Assembly: GCA_025370845.1 (NCBI GenBank)
Contig: JAMXFF010000015.1
Location: 62,001 to 126,000, forward strand
Origin: Laspinema palackyanum D2a
Lineage (GTDB): Bacteria; Cyanobacteriota; Cyanobacteriia; Cyanobacteriales; Laspinemataceae
Length of the DNA: 64,000 nucleotides
Direction: 5' to 3'
A program made the translations under genes and the position numbers. Positions 1-8,520 of this stretch are shown here, in pieces. The number at the start of each line of letters is the position of its first letter. The stretch's first letter is position 1. Below the pieces are notes generated by a model. That model worked only from the letters and a program-made list of their open reading frames with translations. It made no database searches and had not been told where the DNA came from.

Positions 1-505
1 GTTCATGAACCTTCGCTTCTTGTCTGCTCAGAGAGCGTAAATTGCCGTGGATCTGCGGGAGAGTCTGGCTATCCGCGCAAAATTGGTCCACCGCCTCCAC
101 CAAGTCAAACAATTGCACCGCGCTCAAATCAATCTCAATTGGAGCACTGTTATAAGACTCCTGGGGTTGGACAATCAAGCGGTGCAAATTGGGGTTAATT
201 TTTTGCAAATGTACCGGCGTGGACACCCCATCGCGGGGTTCTACCGGGATGGTATAGAAGGAGAACCGTTTGACCCCACTCAAAAATTCTTGGGCATAGT
301 GACTGACGGTATTCACTAAACTTTGAAAGAACTCCTGCCCCCCAGCAATTGGCTCCTTACGGGGGGGTAAATAGCACTCAGCACTGACCAAAATCGACAT
401 CAGAGGTCTGGCTCCATCCTGGCGATCGCCCGAGGGATGCTCGTCGGTTAACCCCTCTAACACCAGCTTGCAAGTCGGTAAACTATATTGACGTTGAATA
501 CTCAT
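1..505 (-). CDS. DUF4335 family protein (partial, C-terminus beyond window)
   Basis: The first 168 residues are visible; the rest lies left of the window. The product starts MSIQRQYSLPTCKLVLEGLT, which I recognise as the start of the cyanobacterial DUF4335 family; function unknown. The ATG at 505 overlaps the TGA of the upstream DUF3038 gene (ATGA, 502-505), so the two are almost certainly co-transcribed and translationally coupled. I see no signal peptide or membrane segment in the visible part. The family name is from memory of the sequence type; the open frame and the coupling are read directly. Confidence 0.8.
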   Translation of the reverse strand, partial: MSIQRQYSLPTCKLVLEGLTDEHPSGDRQDGARPLMSILVSAECYLPPRKEPIAGGQEFFQSLVNTVSHYAQEFLSGVKRFSFYTIPVEPRDGVSTPVHLQKINPNLHRLIVQPQESYNSAPIEIDLSAVQLFDLVEAVDQFCADSQTLPQIHGNLRSLSRQEAKVHE

Positions 506-1131
506 TCAACCTCCCCATCAAACAAACTGAACCACAACCGTTGCATCCCTGCTGTCCCCGTACAAAACAGTAATTCCCCCAGCAGTTCCATTGCCAGGTC
601 ATTTAACTTGTCATTGGTATTATAAATCGCCACCCCCGCACGGCGCGGATTCATCCGACTCCGGAAATGCGCCCGGAAACGCTCTAGGTAATGAGATAAT
701 CGCAAATGATGCTCCAGGGGAATTTGTTTCTGTTGCAATTGCTGATAGTCCGTGAGCAACTGCCGAATCGTGATGGTCATCCTGCGAGCTAATTTACAAG
801 CGATCGCCACCAATGCCTTGGCTTCCTCTAAACTTAGGGGGCGACGTTGACTATAGCGCCGCAAGGGATTGGTGCTGCGTAGCATCCAGAGGAAGACTCG
901 ATTTTTAATGATATCTTGCAGTTGTTCTTCTTTGGCGACGGCTAAAATCGATTGAGATGCATTCAGATCCAAGGCTTCGATCGCCAACAGCAGCAAGTCA
1001 ATTTGCAACCGCGCACGTCTGGGGCATCCCCGCCCGGAAAACCCCGGTGGTTCGGGCAGATGCTCTAAAATTATCGGAGTGGTCGTTTCGGGTGGATGGG
1101 TTGTTTGCATTACGCTTACCGGAGCATTCAT
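502..1131 (-). CDS. DUF3038 family protein
   Basis: A 209-residue soluble protein. The central part, with a CPRRARLQIDLLLLAIEALD block and an NPLRRYSQRRPLSLEEAKAL block, matches what I know of DUF3038, a cyanobacteria-restricted family of unknown function. It is predicted to be mostly helical and rich in Arg and Leu. It is the first gene of a two-gene unit with the DUF4335 gene, which it overlaps by four bases. This pairing is, as far as I recall, common in cyanobacteria and suggests a shared role, but nothing in the sequence reveals it. The start ATG at 1131 gives a full-length product. Confidence 0.85.
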   Translation of the reverse strand: MNAPVSVMQTTHPPETTTPIILEHLPEPPGFSGRGCPRRARLQIDLLLLAIEALDLNASQSILAVAKEEQLQDIIKNRVFLWMLRSTNPLRRYSQRRPLSLEEAKALVAIACKLARRMTITIRQLLTDYQQLQQKQIPLEHHLRLSHYLERFRAHFRSRMNPRRAGVAIYNTNDKLNDLAMELLGELLFCTGTAGMQRLWFSLFDGEVE

Positions 1132-1656
1132 TGTAATTCGCCTTGATCGATGACTGACTTGAGTGCAATTGACCGCAAGGTTTCTTTCTCTAACTTTGAT
1201 TTTAGTATTGACCTAAAGAGTTGAGCTTTGAAAGAGCGATCCAAACGATCCTGTTGCCTCACCTTTCTAGGAGGAGCAACCGCCACCAGGGAACGCCCAA
1301 ATGTTTTATTCTACCAATCCCGTGCCTTACCCCAAAAAAGATCCCCAGTTTTACCGGATTTAGGGAGAGATGTCGCTTGAATAGGGCGACGCCGATGAGG
1401 AACCCCTGGGCTGAGTCCCCCTTGGCAATGGTAGGATTTAAAGCGCGATCGCACCCTTGCCGGTTTTATTCAGCGCGATCGCCCACAGAGGCGATCGGTA
1501 CAGTCTATAAAAACCCGCACCCTCAAGGGTGGGGAAAAAGCGGACGAAGCCCGAGAAGCGCGGGCTGATTAGAGAAAACCGACTTTTTGCAACCGGATTT
1601 GGTATGAGTTAAGACTGAACCCACCTCCTAGGCACTCTTTCATCTTCTAAATTTAT
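1132..1656. other. intergenic region, 525 bp, no supported gene
   Basis: Divergent spacer between the DUF3038 unit (minus) and apt (plus). It holds two small hairpins: CACCCT/AGGGTG at 1518-1531 and AGCCCG/CGGGCT at 1548-1566, plus several GCGATCGC sites. An open frame at 1221-1568 has no similarity I recognise and no ribosome binding site. Promoters for both flanking genes must lie here, but I could not pick clear -35/-10 pairs. Confidence 0.5.
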
Positions 1657-2169
1657 ATGGATCTCAAATCTCTGGTTCGTGACATTTCCGACTTTCCCAA
1701 ACCGGGCATTCTGTTTCGGGATATTACCACCCTCCTGCGAGACCCCCAGGGTTTACGGTATGCCGTGGATACCATGACGGAAAAATGCGCCCCTCTCCAA
1801 CCCGATTGCATCGTCGGCATGGAGTCTCGCGGGTTTCTGTTTGGGGTCCCCCTCGCTTATCAACTCGGCATCGGGTTTATCCCCGTTCGCAAACCCGGTA
1901 AATTACCCGCCCCTTGTCACGAAATTGAGTATGAGTTGGAATATGGCAGCGATCGCCTTTCCATGCACCAGGACGCCATCCCACCCGGTGCCCGAGTCTT
2001 AATTGTAGATGACCTGATTGCCACCGGGGGAACTGCCGTTGCCACCGTCCAACTTTTAGAACTCGCCCAAGCTGAACTCGTTGGCTTTTGCTTTTTAATT
2101 GAATTGCAGAATTTGAACGGACGACAAAGACTCCCCAATGTCCCCATTTTGACTTTGATAGAGTATTAA
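1657..2169 (+). CDS. apt: adenine phosphoribosyltransferase
   Basis: Cytosolic purine salvage enzyme: adenine + PRPP gives AMP + pyrophosphate. The 170-residue length is normal for bacterial Apt. The N-terminus ([16 protein letters not shown]) and the GMESRGF loop are characteristic, and the PRPP-binding motif [14 protein letters not shown] sits at about residues 113-126 with the two acidic residues and the TGGTA loop intact. The gene stands alone, 126 bp before an unrelated permease gene. No strong Shine-Dalgarno sequence is visible, which is common in cyanobacteria. Confidence 0.97.
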   Translation: MDLKSLVRDISDFPKPGILFRDITTLLRDPQGLRYAVDTMTEKCAPLQPDCIVGMESRGFLFGVPLAYQLGIGFIPVRKPGKLPAPCHEIEYELEYGSDRLSMHQDAIPPGARVLIVDDLIATGGTAVATVQLLELAQAELVGFCFLIELQNLNGRQRLPNVPILTLIEY

Positions 2170-2295
2170 ATAGACGATTAGAACTTTCCCGGGCTTGATT
2201 CCCCTAAAGTCTCTGGCGCTCTCCCTCTTGGCCTGAAAACTCCAACCTTTAGGGAATGAGCCACCGAACAATCATAGACAATAAAAATAAAACCT

Positions 2296-3357
2296 ATGGC
2301 TACTACTAAATCACCCTCGGGTCGCCAACGCCTAGACTCGGCAAAAGACAGCCTGACTAACGCCTTCACCAGCGAGACCTTTCTTTATGTGGTGAAGCGC
2401 TTATTACAGGCATTATTAACCCTATTACTAGCCTCTGCCCTGAGTTTTTCAATTATTCAATTGGCCCCGGGAGATTATTTAGATACCTGGCGGCAAAATC
2501 CCCAAATTGCCCCGGAAACCTTAGATGCTTTGACTGCCAGATTCGGGCTCGATCGCCCTCCGGTTGAGCAGTATTTCCGTTGGCTGACCCAAATTATCAC
2601 CCAAGGAGATTTTGGGTATAGTTTCAAATATCTTCGCCCAGTCACGGAATTATTGTGGGAACGGATTCCCAATACTCTGCTCTTGTCCTTTTCTTCCTTA
2701 ATCCTGACTTGGGCAGTCGCCATTCCCCTGGGAATTATCAGTGCCGTTCAACAAAATACCCTCCTGGACAAGTTCTTACGCACCCTCAGTTATATGGGAC
2801 AAGGGTTTCCCAGCTTCATTACTGCCTTGTTATTCCTGTTTTTAGCCCAGCGACTCTCTCCCCTCTTTCCCGTTGGAGGCATGACGAGTATTTATTACAA
2901 TGAACTCACCCCATTCGGCAAAGTTGTAGATATTGCTTGGCACATGATTTTACCCACCCTGGCTCTCTCGATTACCAGTTTTGCCGGGTTGCAACGGATT
3001 ACCCGGGGGGAATTATTAGATGTCCTGCGGCAAGATTACATTCAAACTGCTCGCGCTAAAGGATTGCCAGAAGATCGGGTGATTTACGTTCATGCTCTCA
3101 GAAATGCTATCAATCCCTTAATCACGATTTTAGGCTTTGAATTTGCCGGTTTACTTAGTGGCGCATTTATTGCGGAATTCTTCTTTAACTGGCCCGGTTT
3201 GGGACGATTAATTTTAGATGCGGTCAGAAGTCAAGATATTTATCTAGTCATGGTCAGTTTGATGATGGGGGCAGTTATGTTAATTATCGGCAACTTATTA
3301 GCCGATTTACTCCTGAAATCCATTGACCCGCGCATTAAGTTGGCGAATCTCAAATAA
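2296..3357 (+). CDS. ABC transporter permease, DppB/OppB (peptide/nickel) type
   Basis: A 353-residue inner-membrane permease with about six transmembrane segments. After a cytoplasmic N-terminal extension of about 30 residues comes the first helix (YVVKRLLQALLTLLLASALS), then the periplasmic APGD region typical of DppB/OppB/NikB permeases. The EAA coupling loop is visible near residues 235-270 (GELLDVLRQDYIQTARAKGL followed by HALRNAINPL). No partner permease, ATPase or solute-binding gene lies nearby, so the substrate cannot be inferred; in cyanobacteria the other subunits are often dispersed. A repeat hairpin follows 55 bp after the stop and may serve as a terminator. Confidence 0.9.
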   Translation: MATTKSPSGRQRLDSAKDSLTNAFTSETFLYVVKRLLQALLTLLLASALSFSIIQLAPGDYLDTWRQNPQIAPETLDALTARFGLDRPPVEQYFRWLTQIITQGDFGYSFKYLRPVTELLWERIPNTLLLSFSSLILTWAVAIPLGIISAVQQNTLLDKFLRTLSYMGQGFPSFITALLFLFLAQRLSPLFPVGGMTSIYYNELTPFGKVVDIAWHMILPTLALSITSFAGLQRITRGELLDVLRQDYIQTARAKGLPEDRVIYVHALRNAINPLITILGFEFAGLLSGAFIAEFFFNWPGLGRLILDAVRSQDIYLVMVSLMMGAVMLIIGNLLADLLLKSIDPRIKLANLK

Positions 3358-3362
3358 ACGCA

Positions 3363-3452
3363 AATGCCCTCACCCTAAATCCCTCTCCCCGGGGGAGAAG
3401 CACTTCTAACTCCCCTTCTCCCATTTTGGGAGAAGGGGTTGGGGGATGAGGG
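3363..3452. repeat. CCCTCACCCTAAATCCC-type hairpin repeat, possible terminator
   Basis: An interspersed repeat of a type widespread in cyanobacteria. The core is a perfect 12-bp stem, CCCCTTCTCCCA (3412-3423) with TGGGAGAAGGGG (3427-3438) and a TTT loop. A second small hairpin (CTCTCCCCGGGGGAGA) precedes it, and outer arms ccctcaccc / ggggatgaggg enclose both. It lies just after the permease stop and could end or stabilise that transcript; there is no clean U-tract. Confidence 0.7.
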
Positions 3453-3501
3453 TCCGGATGCACCTGTTTTATCCCATTTACTCCAAACCCTTTAGATAAG
3501 T

Positions 3502-3804
3502 ATGTACTCCCAAATTCATTATTTAATTCGGTCCAAAATTGACGGCAGCTATATTGCAGCCCATCCCGATCGCGGAAATAACGCAGATAAACCAGCAGAT
3601 TCGGGGTATTTGCTGCTGTTTCGCGAAAACTTTGATGCTTTAACCTATATGAATAAATACGCCCCGGACCTCAAGGACCGAGTGGCGATCGAATCCATAC
3701 CCGGTTCTCAGCTAGGTGCTATCCTGAATCGGTGGGGATTTATAGGAGTGGGTCTCGTTCAAGACCCCCTGCTGCCCCGGGTGGAATTTTTAACGAAAAG
3801 TTAA
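3502..3804 (+). CDS. small hypothetical protein
   Basis: A 100-residue soluble protein starting MYSQIHYLIRSKIDGSYIAA. It has no signal peptide, membrane segment or cysteine cluster and I do not recognise a domain. It sits between the permease and the methyltransferase on the same strand, 46 bp before the latter, so the two may share a transcript. The regular amino-acid composition and sensible start make a real gene likely; function unknown. Confidence 0.7.
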   Translation: MYSQIHYLIRSKIDGSYIAAHPDRGNNADKPADSGYLLLFRENFDALTYMNKYAPDLKDRVAIESIPGSQLGAILNRWGFIGVGLVQDPLLPRVEFLTKS

Positions 3805-3850
3805 AGGATTTAAACCCCTTTTTGGCCTCAAAAATTAGGAAATTAATATC

Positions 3851-4627
3851 ATGACAACAGTCCCTTTAAATTTTAAAACAGCCCCAGGACATCAAATTTT
3901 AGCGGCTGCGGGAAAAACCGTTCTCCGACCCGGAGGACGGGCGGCAACTGAGCAACTATTGGACTGGGCCAATTTTCAAGGGGGAGAAACGGTACTGGAG
4001 TTAGCCTCTAGTTTTGGGGAGAGTGCGATCGCCATTGCTCAACGGTTTGGAGTGCGGGTGGTTGGGGTGGAAAAAAATCCCCAAAGTGTTCAGCGATCGC
4101 GCCAAAATATTCGCGATGCTGGATTGGAATCTCAAATCGAAATTATCGAAGGAGATATCTTTCGTTTGGAGGAGATTCCCGGAGAATTTGATTATGTTTT
4201 AGCCGAAGCCATTTTAACCCTGCAATCCCTACCGGGAAAAACCAAATTGGTTAAATCCATTCGCCAGAAACTCAAGCCGGGAGGTAAATTTCTCTCCCAA
4301 GAAATGCTGATTCGGGACAAAGAAGAAGAAATTCATAAAGTTTTAGCTCAAGTCATCCGAGTCAATTCCTCTCCCCTTTCCCTCAACCATTGGACAGAGA
4401 TTTATGCAGAAGCGGGGTTACAAGTCCAGCAAACCCACAGCGGAGGGATGGAATTATTGAGCCTGAAACAACTGATTCGTGATGAAGGATTGGGGGGAAC
4501 TGTCCGCATTGCCAAAAATATCTTAACCAATCCGCCCTTAAGAGAACGGGTGTTAGAAATGCGCCGGACCTATCTCAACTATCAAAATGAGTTAGGTTAC
4601 GTCACCTTTTGTGCGATCGCTCAATAG
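3851..4627 (+). CDS. SAM-dependent methyltransferase, class I
   Basis: A 258-residue cytosolic enzyme with a class I Rossmann methyltransferase core: motif I VLELASSFGESAIAIAQRFG at about residues 48-67, the acidic ribose-binding residue in VVGVEKN, motif II EGDIF, and motif IV FDYVLAEAIL. The substrate is not evident; the family includes UbiE/arsenite-methyltransferase-like enzymes, but the specific motifs for those are not visible. The stop codon (TAG, 4625-4627) is also the first three bases of a MITE-like repeat whose hairpin could terminate the transcript. Confidence 0.85.
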   Translation: MTTVPLNFKTAPGHQILAAAGKTVLRPGGRAATEQLLDWANFQGGETVLELASSFGESAIAIAQRFGVRVVGVEKNPQSVQRSRQNIRDAGLESQIEIIEGDIFRLEEIPGEFDYVLAEAILTLQSLPGKTKLVKSIRQKLKPGGKFLSQEMLIRDKEEEIHKVLAQVIRVNSSPLSLNHWTEIYAEAGLQVQQTHSGGMELLSLKQLIRDEGLGGTVRIAKNILTNPPLRERVLEMRRTYLNYQNELGYVTFCAIAQ

Positions 4628-4705
4628 ACCTCTTCCAAAAATCCGGATTGATCCCCCCAACCCCCCTTAATAAGGGGGGCTTAAGAGATTTATGCAAGAA
4701 GTCTA
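4625..4705. mobile_element. MITE-like element, copy 1 (TAGACTTCTTGCAAAA ends)
   Basis: An 81-bp element with imperfect terminal inverted repeats: TAGACCTCTTCCAAAA on the left and TTTATGCAAGAAGTCTA on the right. The inside carries ATCCGGATTG and a perfect hairpin CCCCCCTTA/TAAGGGGGG (4661-4669 with 4671-4679). A second copy with perfect ends is at 47477-47562. There is no coding capacity. The left end supplies the stop codon of the methyltransferase gene, and the G/C hairpin probably doubles as a terminator. Confidence 0.65.
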
Positions 4706-4760
4706 ATAAAGATTGAGGGAACCGCCCAAGTTCAGGGATTGCTTGGTAAAATAGAGACAC

Positions 4761-4782
4761 AGACCCTTGAATTCAAGGGTCT
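4761..4782. promoter_or_regulatory. perfect 22-bp palindrome upstream of cupin gene
   Basis: The left half AGACCCTTGAA is followed directly by its exact reverse complement. It lies between a possible -10 box (TAAAAT, 4747-4752) and the ribosome binding site AGGAG (4794-4798) of the cupin gene. As DNA it looks like an operator; as RNA it would be a hairpin in the leader. The palindrome is certain, its role is inference. Confidence 0.5.
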
Positions 4783-4809
4783 GGAACAATAACAGGAGTA
4801 AAGAGAACC

Positions 4810-5154
4810 ATGACTGCGATCGCCCCTAATAATGCATCGTTTACAACCCAATTAAAAACCCTAATTGAATATCCCACCGCTGGGGTTCTGAGCAAAGTTG
4901 TTTTACAAGATAAAGCCTGTCAATATACCTTATTTTGCCTAGCTGCCGATACGGATATTTCTGAACATACCGCCCCACGCAATGCCACAGTAAATGTGAT
5001 TGAAGGGCGAGGCATCCTTACCTTAGAGGGAAAAGAAATCATCCTAGAACCCGGTGTATTTGTGTTCATGCCCGGTAGCGCCCCTCATGCTTTAAAAGCC
5101 GAAGAAAATTTAGCCTTTTTGTTGACTTTTTCTGAAAATCCCAAAGCCAGCTAA
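4810..5154 (+). CDS. cupin-domain protein
   Basis: A 114-residue single-domain cupin. The conserved region runs over about residues 40-105, with the beta-barrel signature of small cupins: a HTAPRNATVNVIEGRG segment followed by GKEIILEPGVFVFMPGSAPHAL. Possible metal ligands are the His in EHTAP and the His in APHAL; the usual second His-x-His pair is incomplete, so metal binding is uncertain. The AGGAG ribosome site is 11 bases before the ATG. The gene is preceded by a perfect palindrome, suggesting dedicated regulation. Such proteins may be sensors, isomerases or dioxygenase-like; the substrate is unknown. Confidence 0.85.
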   Translation: MTAIAPNNASFTTQLKTLIEYPTAGVLSKVVLQDKACQYTLFCLAADTDISEHTAPRNATVNVIEGRGILTLEGKEIILEPGVFVFMPGSAPHALKAEENLAFLLTFSENPKAS

Positions 5155-5265
5155 AACCCTCGGCTTAATTCTCCCCTCGGGCGATCGGCACTTAGGGGTA
5201 AAAACGGGCTAAAAACCCCATACAATTAAGGGATACCTTTTATCGTTCGAGGAGACAGAGCGAGA

Positions 5266-5571
5266 ATGCCTGCTGCTGTTGGAGTAATTCAAACATTAGG
5301 GTTTCCGGCTGTGCTTGCCGCTGCTGATGCGATGGTTAAAGCCGCCCGAGTCACCCTCGTGCATTATGATTTAGCGGAAAGAGCCGAGTTTATGGTGGTG
5401 ATTCGCGGACCTGTTTCTGAGGTGGAAACCGCTATGGCGGCAGGAATTGCCGCCGGAGAGAACACCCCTGGGGGTGTGGTCGTTACCCATTATATTATTG
5501 CCAATCCCACCGAAAATGTGGTCGATGTCATGTCGATCGCCTACACCGATGCAGTGGAACAGTGGCGATGA
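5266..5571 (+). CDS. ccmK3: carboxysome shell protein CcmK3 (BMC domain)
   Basis: A 101-residue single BMC-domain hexamer-forming shell protein of the beta-carboxysome. It starts MPAAVGVIQTLGFPAVLAAA and has the CcmK3-type pore region YDLAERAEF instead of the IRAGSAR stretch of CcmK4. It lies 122 bp before ccmK4 on the same strand, the satellite arrangement known from beta-cyanobacteria away from the main ccm operon. From published work on other species, CcmK3 forms mixed hexamers with CcmK4 rather than hexamers of its own; here that is inference. GAGGAG lies about 12 bases before the ATG. Confidence 0.93.
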   Translation: MPAAVGVIQTLGFPAVLAAADAMVKAARVTLVHYDLAERAEFMVVIRGPVSEVETAMAAGIAAGENTPGGVVVTHYIIANPTENVVDVMSIAYTDAVEQWR

Positions 5572-5693
5572 TTCCTGCCCCTACCCCCGACCCGAAAATT
5601 ATAAAATAATCCGCATCTCAAGGCTAAATGTGTCAACAAGCTGCGTAAAATTGGGTTTGGGAGTTTTACCGTTTTGATTGAGGAAAATAGAGG

Positions 5694-6056
5694 ATGCCAT
5701 CACAGCAAGCAGTTGGAGCACTTGAAACCAAGGGGTTTCCAGGAATTTTAGCAGCAGCAGACGCGATGGTGAAAGCAGGTCGCGTCACCTTAGTTGGATA
5801 TATTAGAGCCGGAAGCGCGCGCTTCACCGTGATGATTCGGGGGGATGTCTCGGAAGTCAAAACGGCAATGGCCGCCGGAATTGATGCCGTAGAGCATACA
5901 TTTGGGGCGACCTTAGAAACCTGGGTGATTATTCCGCGTCCTCACGAAAACGTAGCATCCGTGCTGCCGATCGACTATTCCGATAGTGTGGAAGAATACC
6001 GGCAAGCGACAGAAGGGATGAGACTGCCTCGGGGAAATGGTGCACCGCCCCTCTAA
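5694..6056 (+). CDS. ccmK4: carboxysome shell protein CcmK4 (BMC domain)
   Basis: A 120-residue BMC-domain shell protein. The domain covers about residues 5-95: ALETKGFPGILAAADAMVKAG, then the pore-loop IRAGSAR, the TVMIRGDVSEVKTAMAAGID helix and IPRPHENVASVLPI. The C-terminal tail of about 20 residues, ending RLPRGNGAPPL, is typical of CcmK4. Together with ccmK3 it probably adjusts shell permeability to HCO3-, RuBP or 3-PGA. GAGG lies 3-7 bases before the ATG. Transcription with ccmK3 is likely given the 122-bp gap with no terminator. Confidence 0.94.
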   Translation: MPSQQAVGALETKGFPGILAAADAMVKAGRVTLVGYIRAGSARFTVMIRGDVSEVKTAMAAGIDAVEHTFGATLETWVIIPRPHENVASVLPIDYSDSVEEYRQATEGMRLPRGNGAPPL

Positions 6057-6088
6057 GCACAGATGAGGGAGGAGTCCCCAGAAGTAGG

Positions 6089-6106
6089 GCGCACACCATC
6101 GTGCGC
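6089..6106. terminator. possible hairpin terminator between ccmK4 and kaiB
   Basis: GCGCAC (6089-6094) pairs with GTGCGC (6101-6106) in the convergent spacer, followed on the plus strand by a pyrimidine-rich run. Weak candidate for ending ccmK3-ccmK4 transcription. Confidence 0.3.
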
Positions 6107-6185
6107 TCCTTCTCTTGCAGGGAATGGATAACAGGAGTCCTGTGAAGCATTAAACCGCCTTTAACTCCCCATCATGATGTCCCGA

Positions 6186-6542
6186 TTAATTGGAGCGATA
6201 ATAGTTAATATCTAACCCAAGCAAGACCTTTTCCGTATTCGCCAAATCCCCAATAAACTTCTGGAGCGGGGGCGGCAGTTTCTTGACTAAGGTGGGAATG
6301 GCAATAATTTGTTCTTGTTCCATCATTTCCGGCTGTTCATAAATATCAATAACTTCTAATTCATATCGTCCCGGTAAATATTCTTCACAAATATTTTTAA
6401 TTTTGTTGAAAGCGCGATTAGAATTGGGCGTATTTCCTGCAATAAATAAGCGAAGTAAGTATTTTTCCTGCGGGGGTCGCGACAAAAACTCTTCAAATAC
6501 ATCAACCTCGGGTTTTGATATTTTTTCCGGCTTGTTTTCCAT
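6186..6542 (-). CDS. kaiB2: KaiB family protein, KaiB2 type
   Basis: A 118-residue thioredoxin-like-fold protein. The KaiB core runs from about residue 26 (YLLRLFIAGNTPNSNRAFNKI) through VIDIYEQPEMMEQEQIIAIPTL and KKLPPPLQKFIGDL to LLGLDI. Compared with the about 102-residue clock KaiB it has an N-terminal extension of some 22 residues. It lies 167 bp downstream of a KaiC paralogue on the same strand, the same order as the kaiC2-kaiB2 pair known in Synechocystis. It probably binds that KaiC and not the main oscillator. The family call is certain; the KaiB2 subtype rests on neighbourhood and length. Confidence 0.9.
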   Translation of the reverse strand: MENKPEKISKPEVDVFEEFLSRPPQEKYLLRLFIAGNTPNSNRAFNKIKNICEEYLPGRYELEVIDIYEQPEMMEQEQIIAIPTLVKKLPPPLQKFIGDLANTEKVLLGLDINYYRSN

Positions 6543-6709
6543 GTTCTTTTCCTTGAATGAGTCACTGATATCATGGGCTACTCCTAAAAGAGAAATAGCA
6601 GACGTTTAAACTATTTACACGAATTCTTGTGAGTCGAAGGATAATCTCTGGTGACCCACAATGGAAGGGTGACTCCCTCTTTCACCCATCACGGAATAAG
6701 TTAGACCCG

Positions 6710-8434
6710 CTATAAGTCACTATCCCCCTCCACCCGGCGCATTTCTCCCATTGTTATTTCAGTTTCTCGGTGAATTTTTTCCTCCAATTCTTCTTTATGG
6801 ATTACCCGTTCTATCTCAGCTTTTTCTAATTCAAAATCAGCTTGCAGTGCCTGGATTTTAGCTTCAATCACCGCCCGTTTCCGTTCGATGTTTCGTTGTT
6901 TGGTTTCAATTTCTTTTTGCCGCAGTAATGCATCGGCTTGTTCGCGAGATTCCTGGACTGCACGTGCTGAACCCGTGAGTACACCGCCCGGTCCAAGATA
7001 GGCTTTGATTAATTCTACCCCGGATGAACTCAGGCGAAATTCCCGGACTTGATTGGAGTGTTCCATGCCGCGAGATTTGAGCAGGTAAAGTAATCGATTG
7101 CGTTCGCCGTTGGTTTCCATATCCCGCAGCATCAGCCAGGTATCCATTAATGAAGAAACCCCGATATCCGTGCGTTCTAAGGAGGTACTGCTGCTAATGG
7201 TGAGACTCGTCATCAAACTGGTGATAATGTGGGTTTTCAGAAAGTCTATCAGGCGCATCAGAAAAGATTTGACCTCGATATCATTTCCGACATAATGCAA
7301 GTTAGAAATTGGGTCAACAATTACAACCTGGGGTTTTAAGGTCTCGATCGCATGATAGAATTTGACCAGGTGCATTTCTAACCCGTACAGGGTCGGACGG
7401 ACGGATTCAAAAACGAGCAAACCATCCCGAACGCAACTTTCTAAGTCTAACCCAATCGATCGCATATTCCGAATAATTTGGTTGGGAGATTCCTCAAACG
7501 CAATGTAAAAACATCGTTCTCCCCGCATACAAGTGGCGTGGGCAAAATGTGCCGCTACTGTACTTTTTCCCGTGCCTGCGGTGCCACTAATTAAAACGCT
7601 ACTACCGCGATAAAATCCCTGACCTCCCAACATGGTATCAAGGCGTTGAATTCCTGTGGAAATTCGTTCCGTAGAAACTTGATGATTCAGTCCAATTGAA
7701 GTAATAGGAACAACAGAGATTCCATCCTTTTCAATTAAAAAGGGATACTCATTACTGCCATGTTTGGAACCGCGATATTTGACAATATGTAAAGTCCGAG
7801 TCGCAATGCGATCGCTAACTTGCTGCTGCAAACGAATCACACAATCGGAAACATATTCCTCTAATCCTTGGCGAGTGAGGGAATTCTCCCCACTTTCGGC
7901 GGTAATAATCGCCGTCACCCCTTTATCTTTCAGCCACCGAAACAACCGCCGCAATTCGGACCGGACGATCGCCTCATTATCCAATCCGCCAAAGAGAACC
8001 TCTAGGGTATCCAACGCAACCCGCTTGGCTTGGACTCGATCAATAGCGATCGCCAGTCGCAGAAACAATCCTTCTAAATTGTATTCTCCGGTTTCTTGAA
8101 ACTCACTGCGATCGATATGCACATAATCAATCCCTAATTTTTTTTTGTCTTGTAATGCCTTAACATCCCACCCCAGGGAAATGACATTTTGTCTTAATTC
8201 TTCGGCGGTTTCTTCAAAAGACATAAACACGCCGGGTTCATCATAATCCTCAACTCCCTTAATTAAAAACTGCATCGCCATCAAAGTTTTGCCACAACCG
8301 GCAGTTCCACAAACTAAAGTTGGTCGTCCCTGGGGTAATCCACCCCCGGTTATTTCATCTAAACCTCGAATACCCGAGGGACATTTTGTGATCTCCTGCG
8401 GTTCAGTTTTTTCCTTAAAATTTTGTTGAATCAT
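6710..8434 (-). CDS. kaiC2: KaiC family ATPase/kinase, KaiC2 type
   Basis: A 574-residue double RecA-fold ATPase. CI has Walker A GTAGCGKT at residues 43-50 and the catalytic Glu pair E73-E74 (SFEET); CII has Walker A GTAGTGKS near 285 and its own FEES pair. At the place of the S431/T432 phosphosites of S. elongatus KaiC there is Ser427-Ser428 (IGVSSLMDT), so an autokinase is plausible with a changed dyad. The C-terminus (about 495-574) is a charged coiled coil, not the KaiA-binding tail. No kaiA is nearby. Together these point to KaiC2, a paralogue linked to signalling or stress rather than the core clock. It is followed by kaiB2. Confidence 0.93.
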   Translation of the reverse strand: MIQQNFKEKTEPQEITKCPSGIRGLDEITGGGLPQGRPTLVCGTAGCGKTLMAMQFLIKGVEDYDEPGVFMSFEETAEELRQNVISLGWDVKALQDKKKLGIDYVHIDRSEFQETGEYNLEGLFLRLAIAIDRVQAKRVALDTLEVLFGGLDNEAIVRSELRRLFRWLKDKGVTAIITAESGENSLTRQGLEEYVSDCVIRLQQQVSDRIATRTLHIVKYRGSKHGSNEYPFLIEKDGISVVPITSIGLNHQVSTERISTGIQRLDTMLGGQGFYRGSSVLISGTAGTGKSTVAAHFAHATCMRGERCFYIAFEESPNQIIRNMRSIGLDLESCVRDGLLVFESVRPTLYGLEMHLVKFYHAIETLKPQVVIVDPISNLHYVGNDIEVKSFLMRLIDFLKTHIITSLMTSLTISSSTSLERTDIGVSSLMDTWLMLRDMETNGERNRLLYLLKSRGMEHSNQVREFRLSSSGVELIKAYLGPGGVLTGSARAVQESREQADALLRQKEIETKQRNIERKRAVIEAKIQALQADFELEKAEIERVIHKEELEEKIHRETEITMGEMRRVEGDSDL

Positions 8435-8520
8435 GATTTGACAAATGGATTTTTGAAAAAATAGACAATGATTACACTGTAATTATTATATCGCGCCTGT
8501 GGTTCTATCTCGGTCTGAAT

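Noticed and set aside
1221..1568. 115-codon open frame between DUF3038 and apt
   Set aside because: No ribosome site, no recognisable domain, composition atypical; contains HIP1 sites and hairpins typical of spacer DNA.
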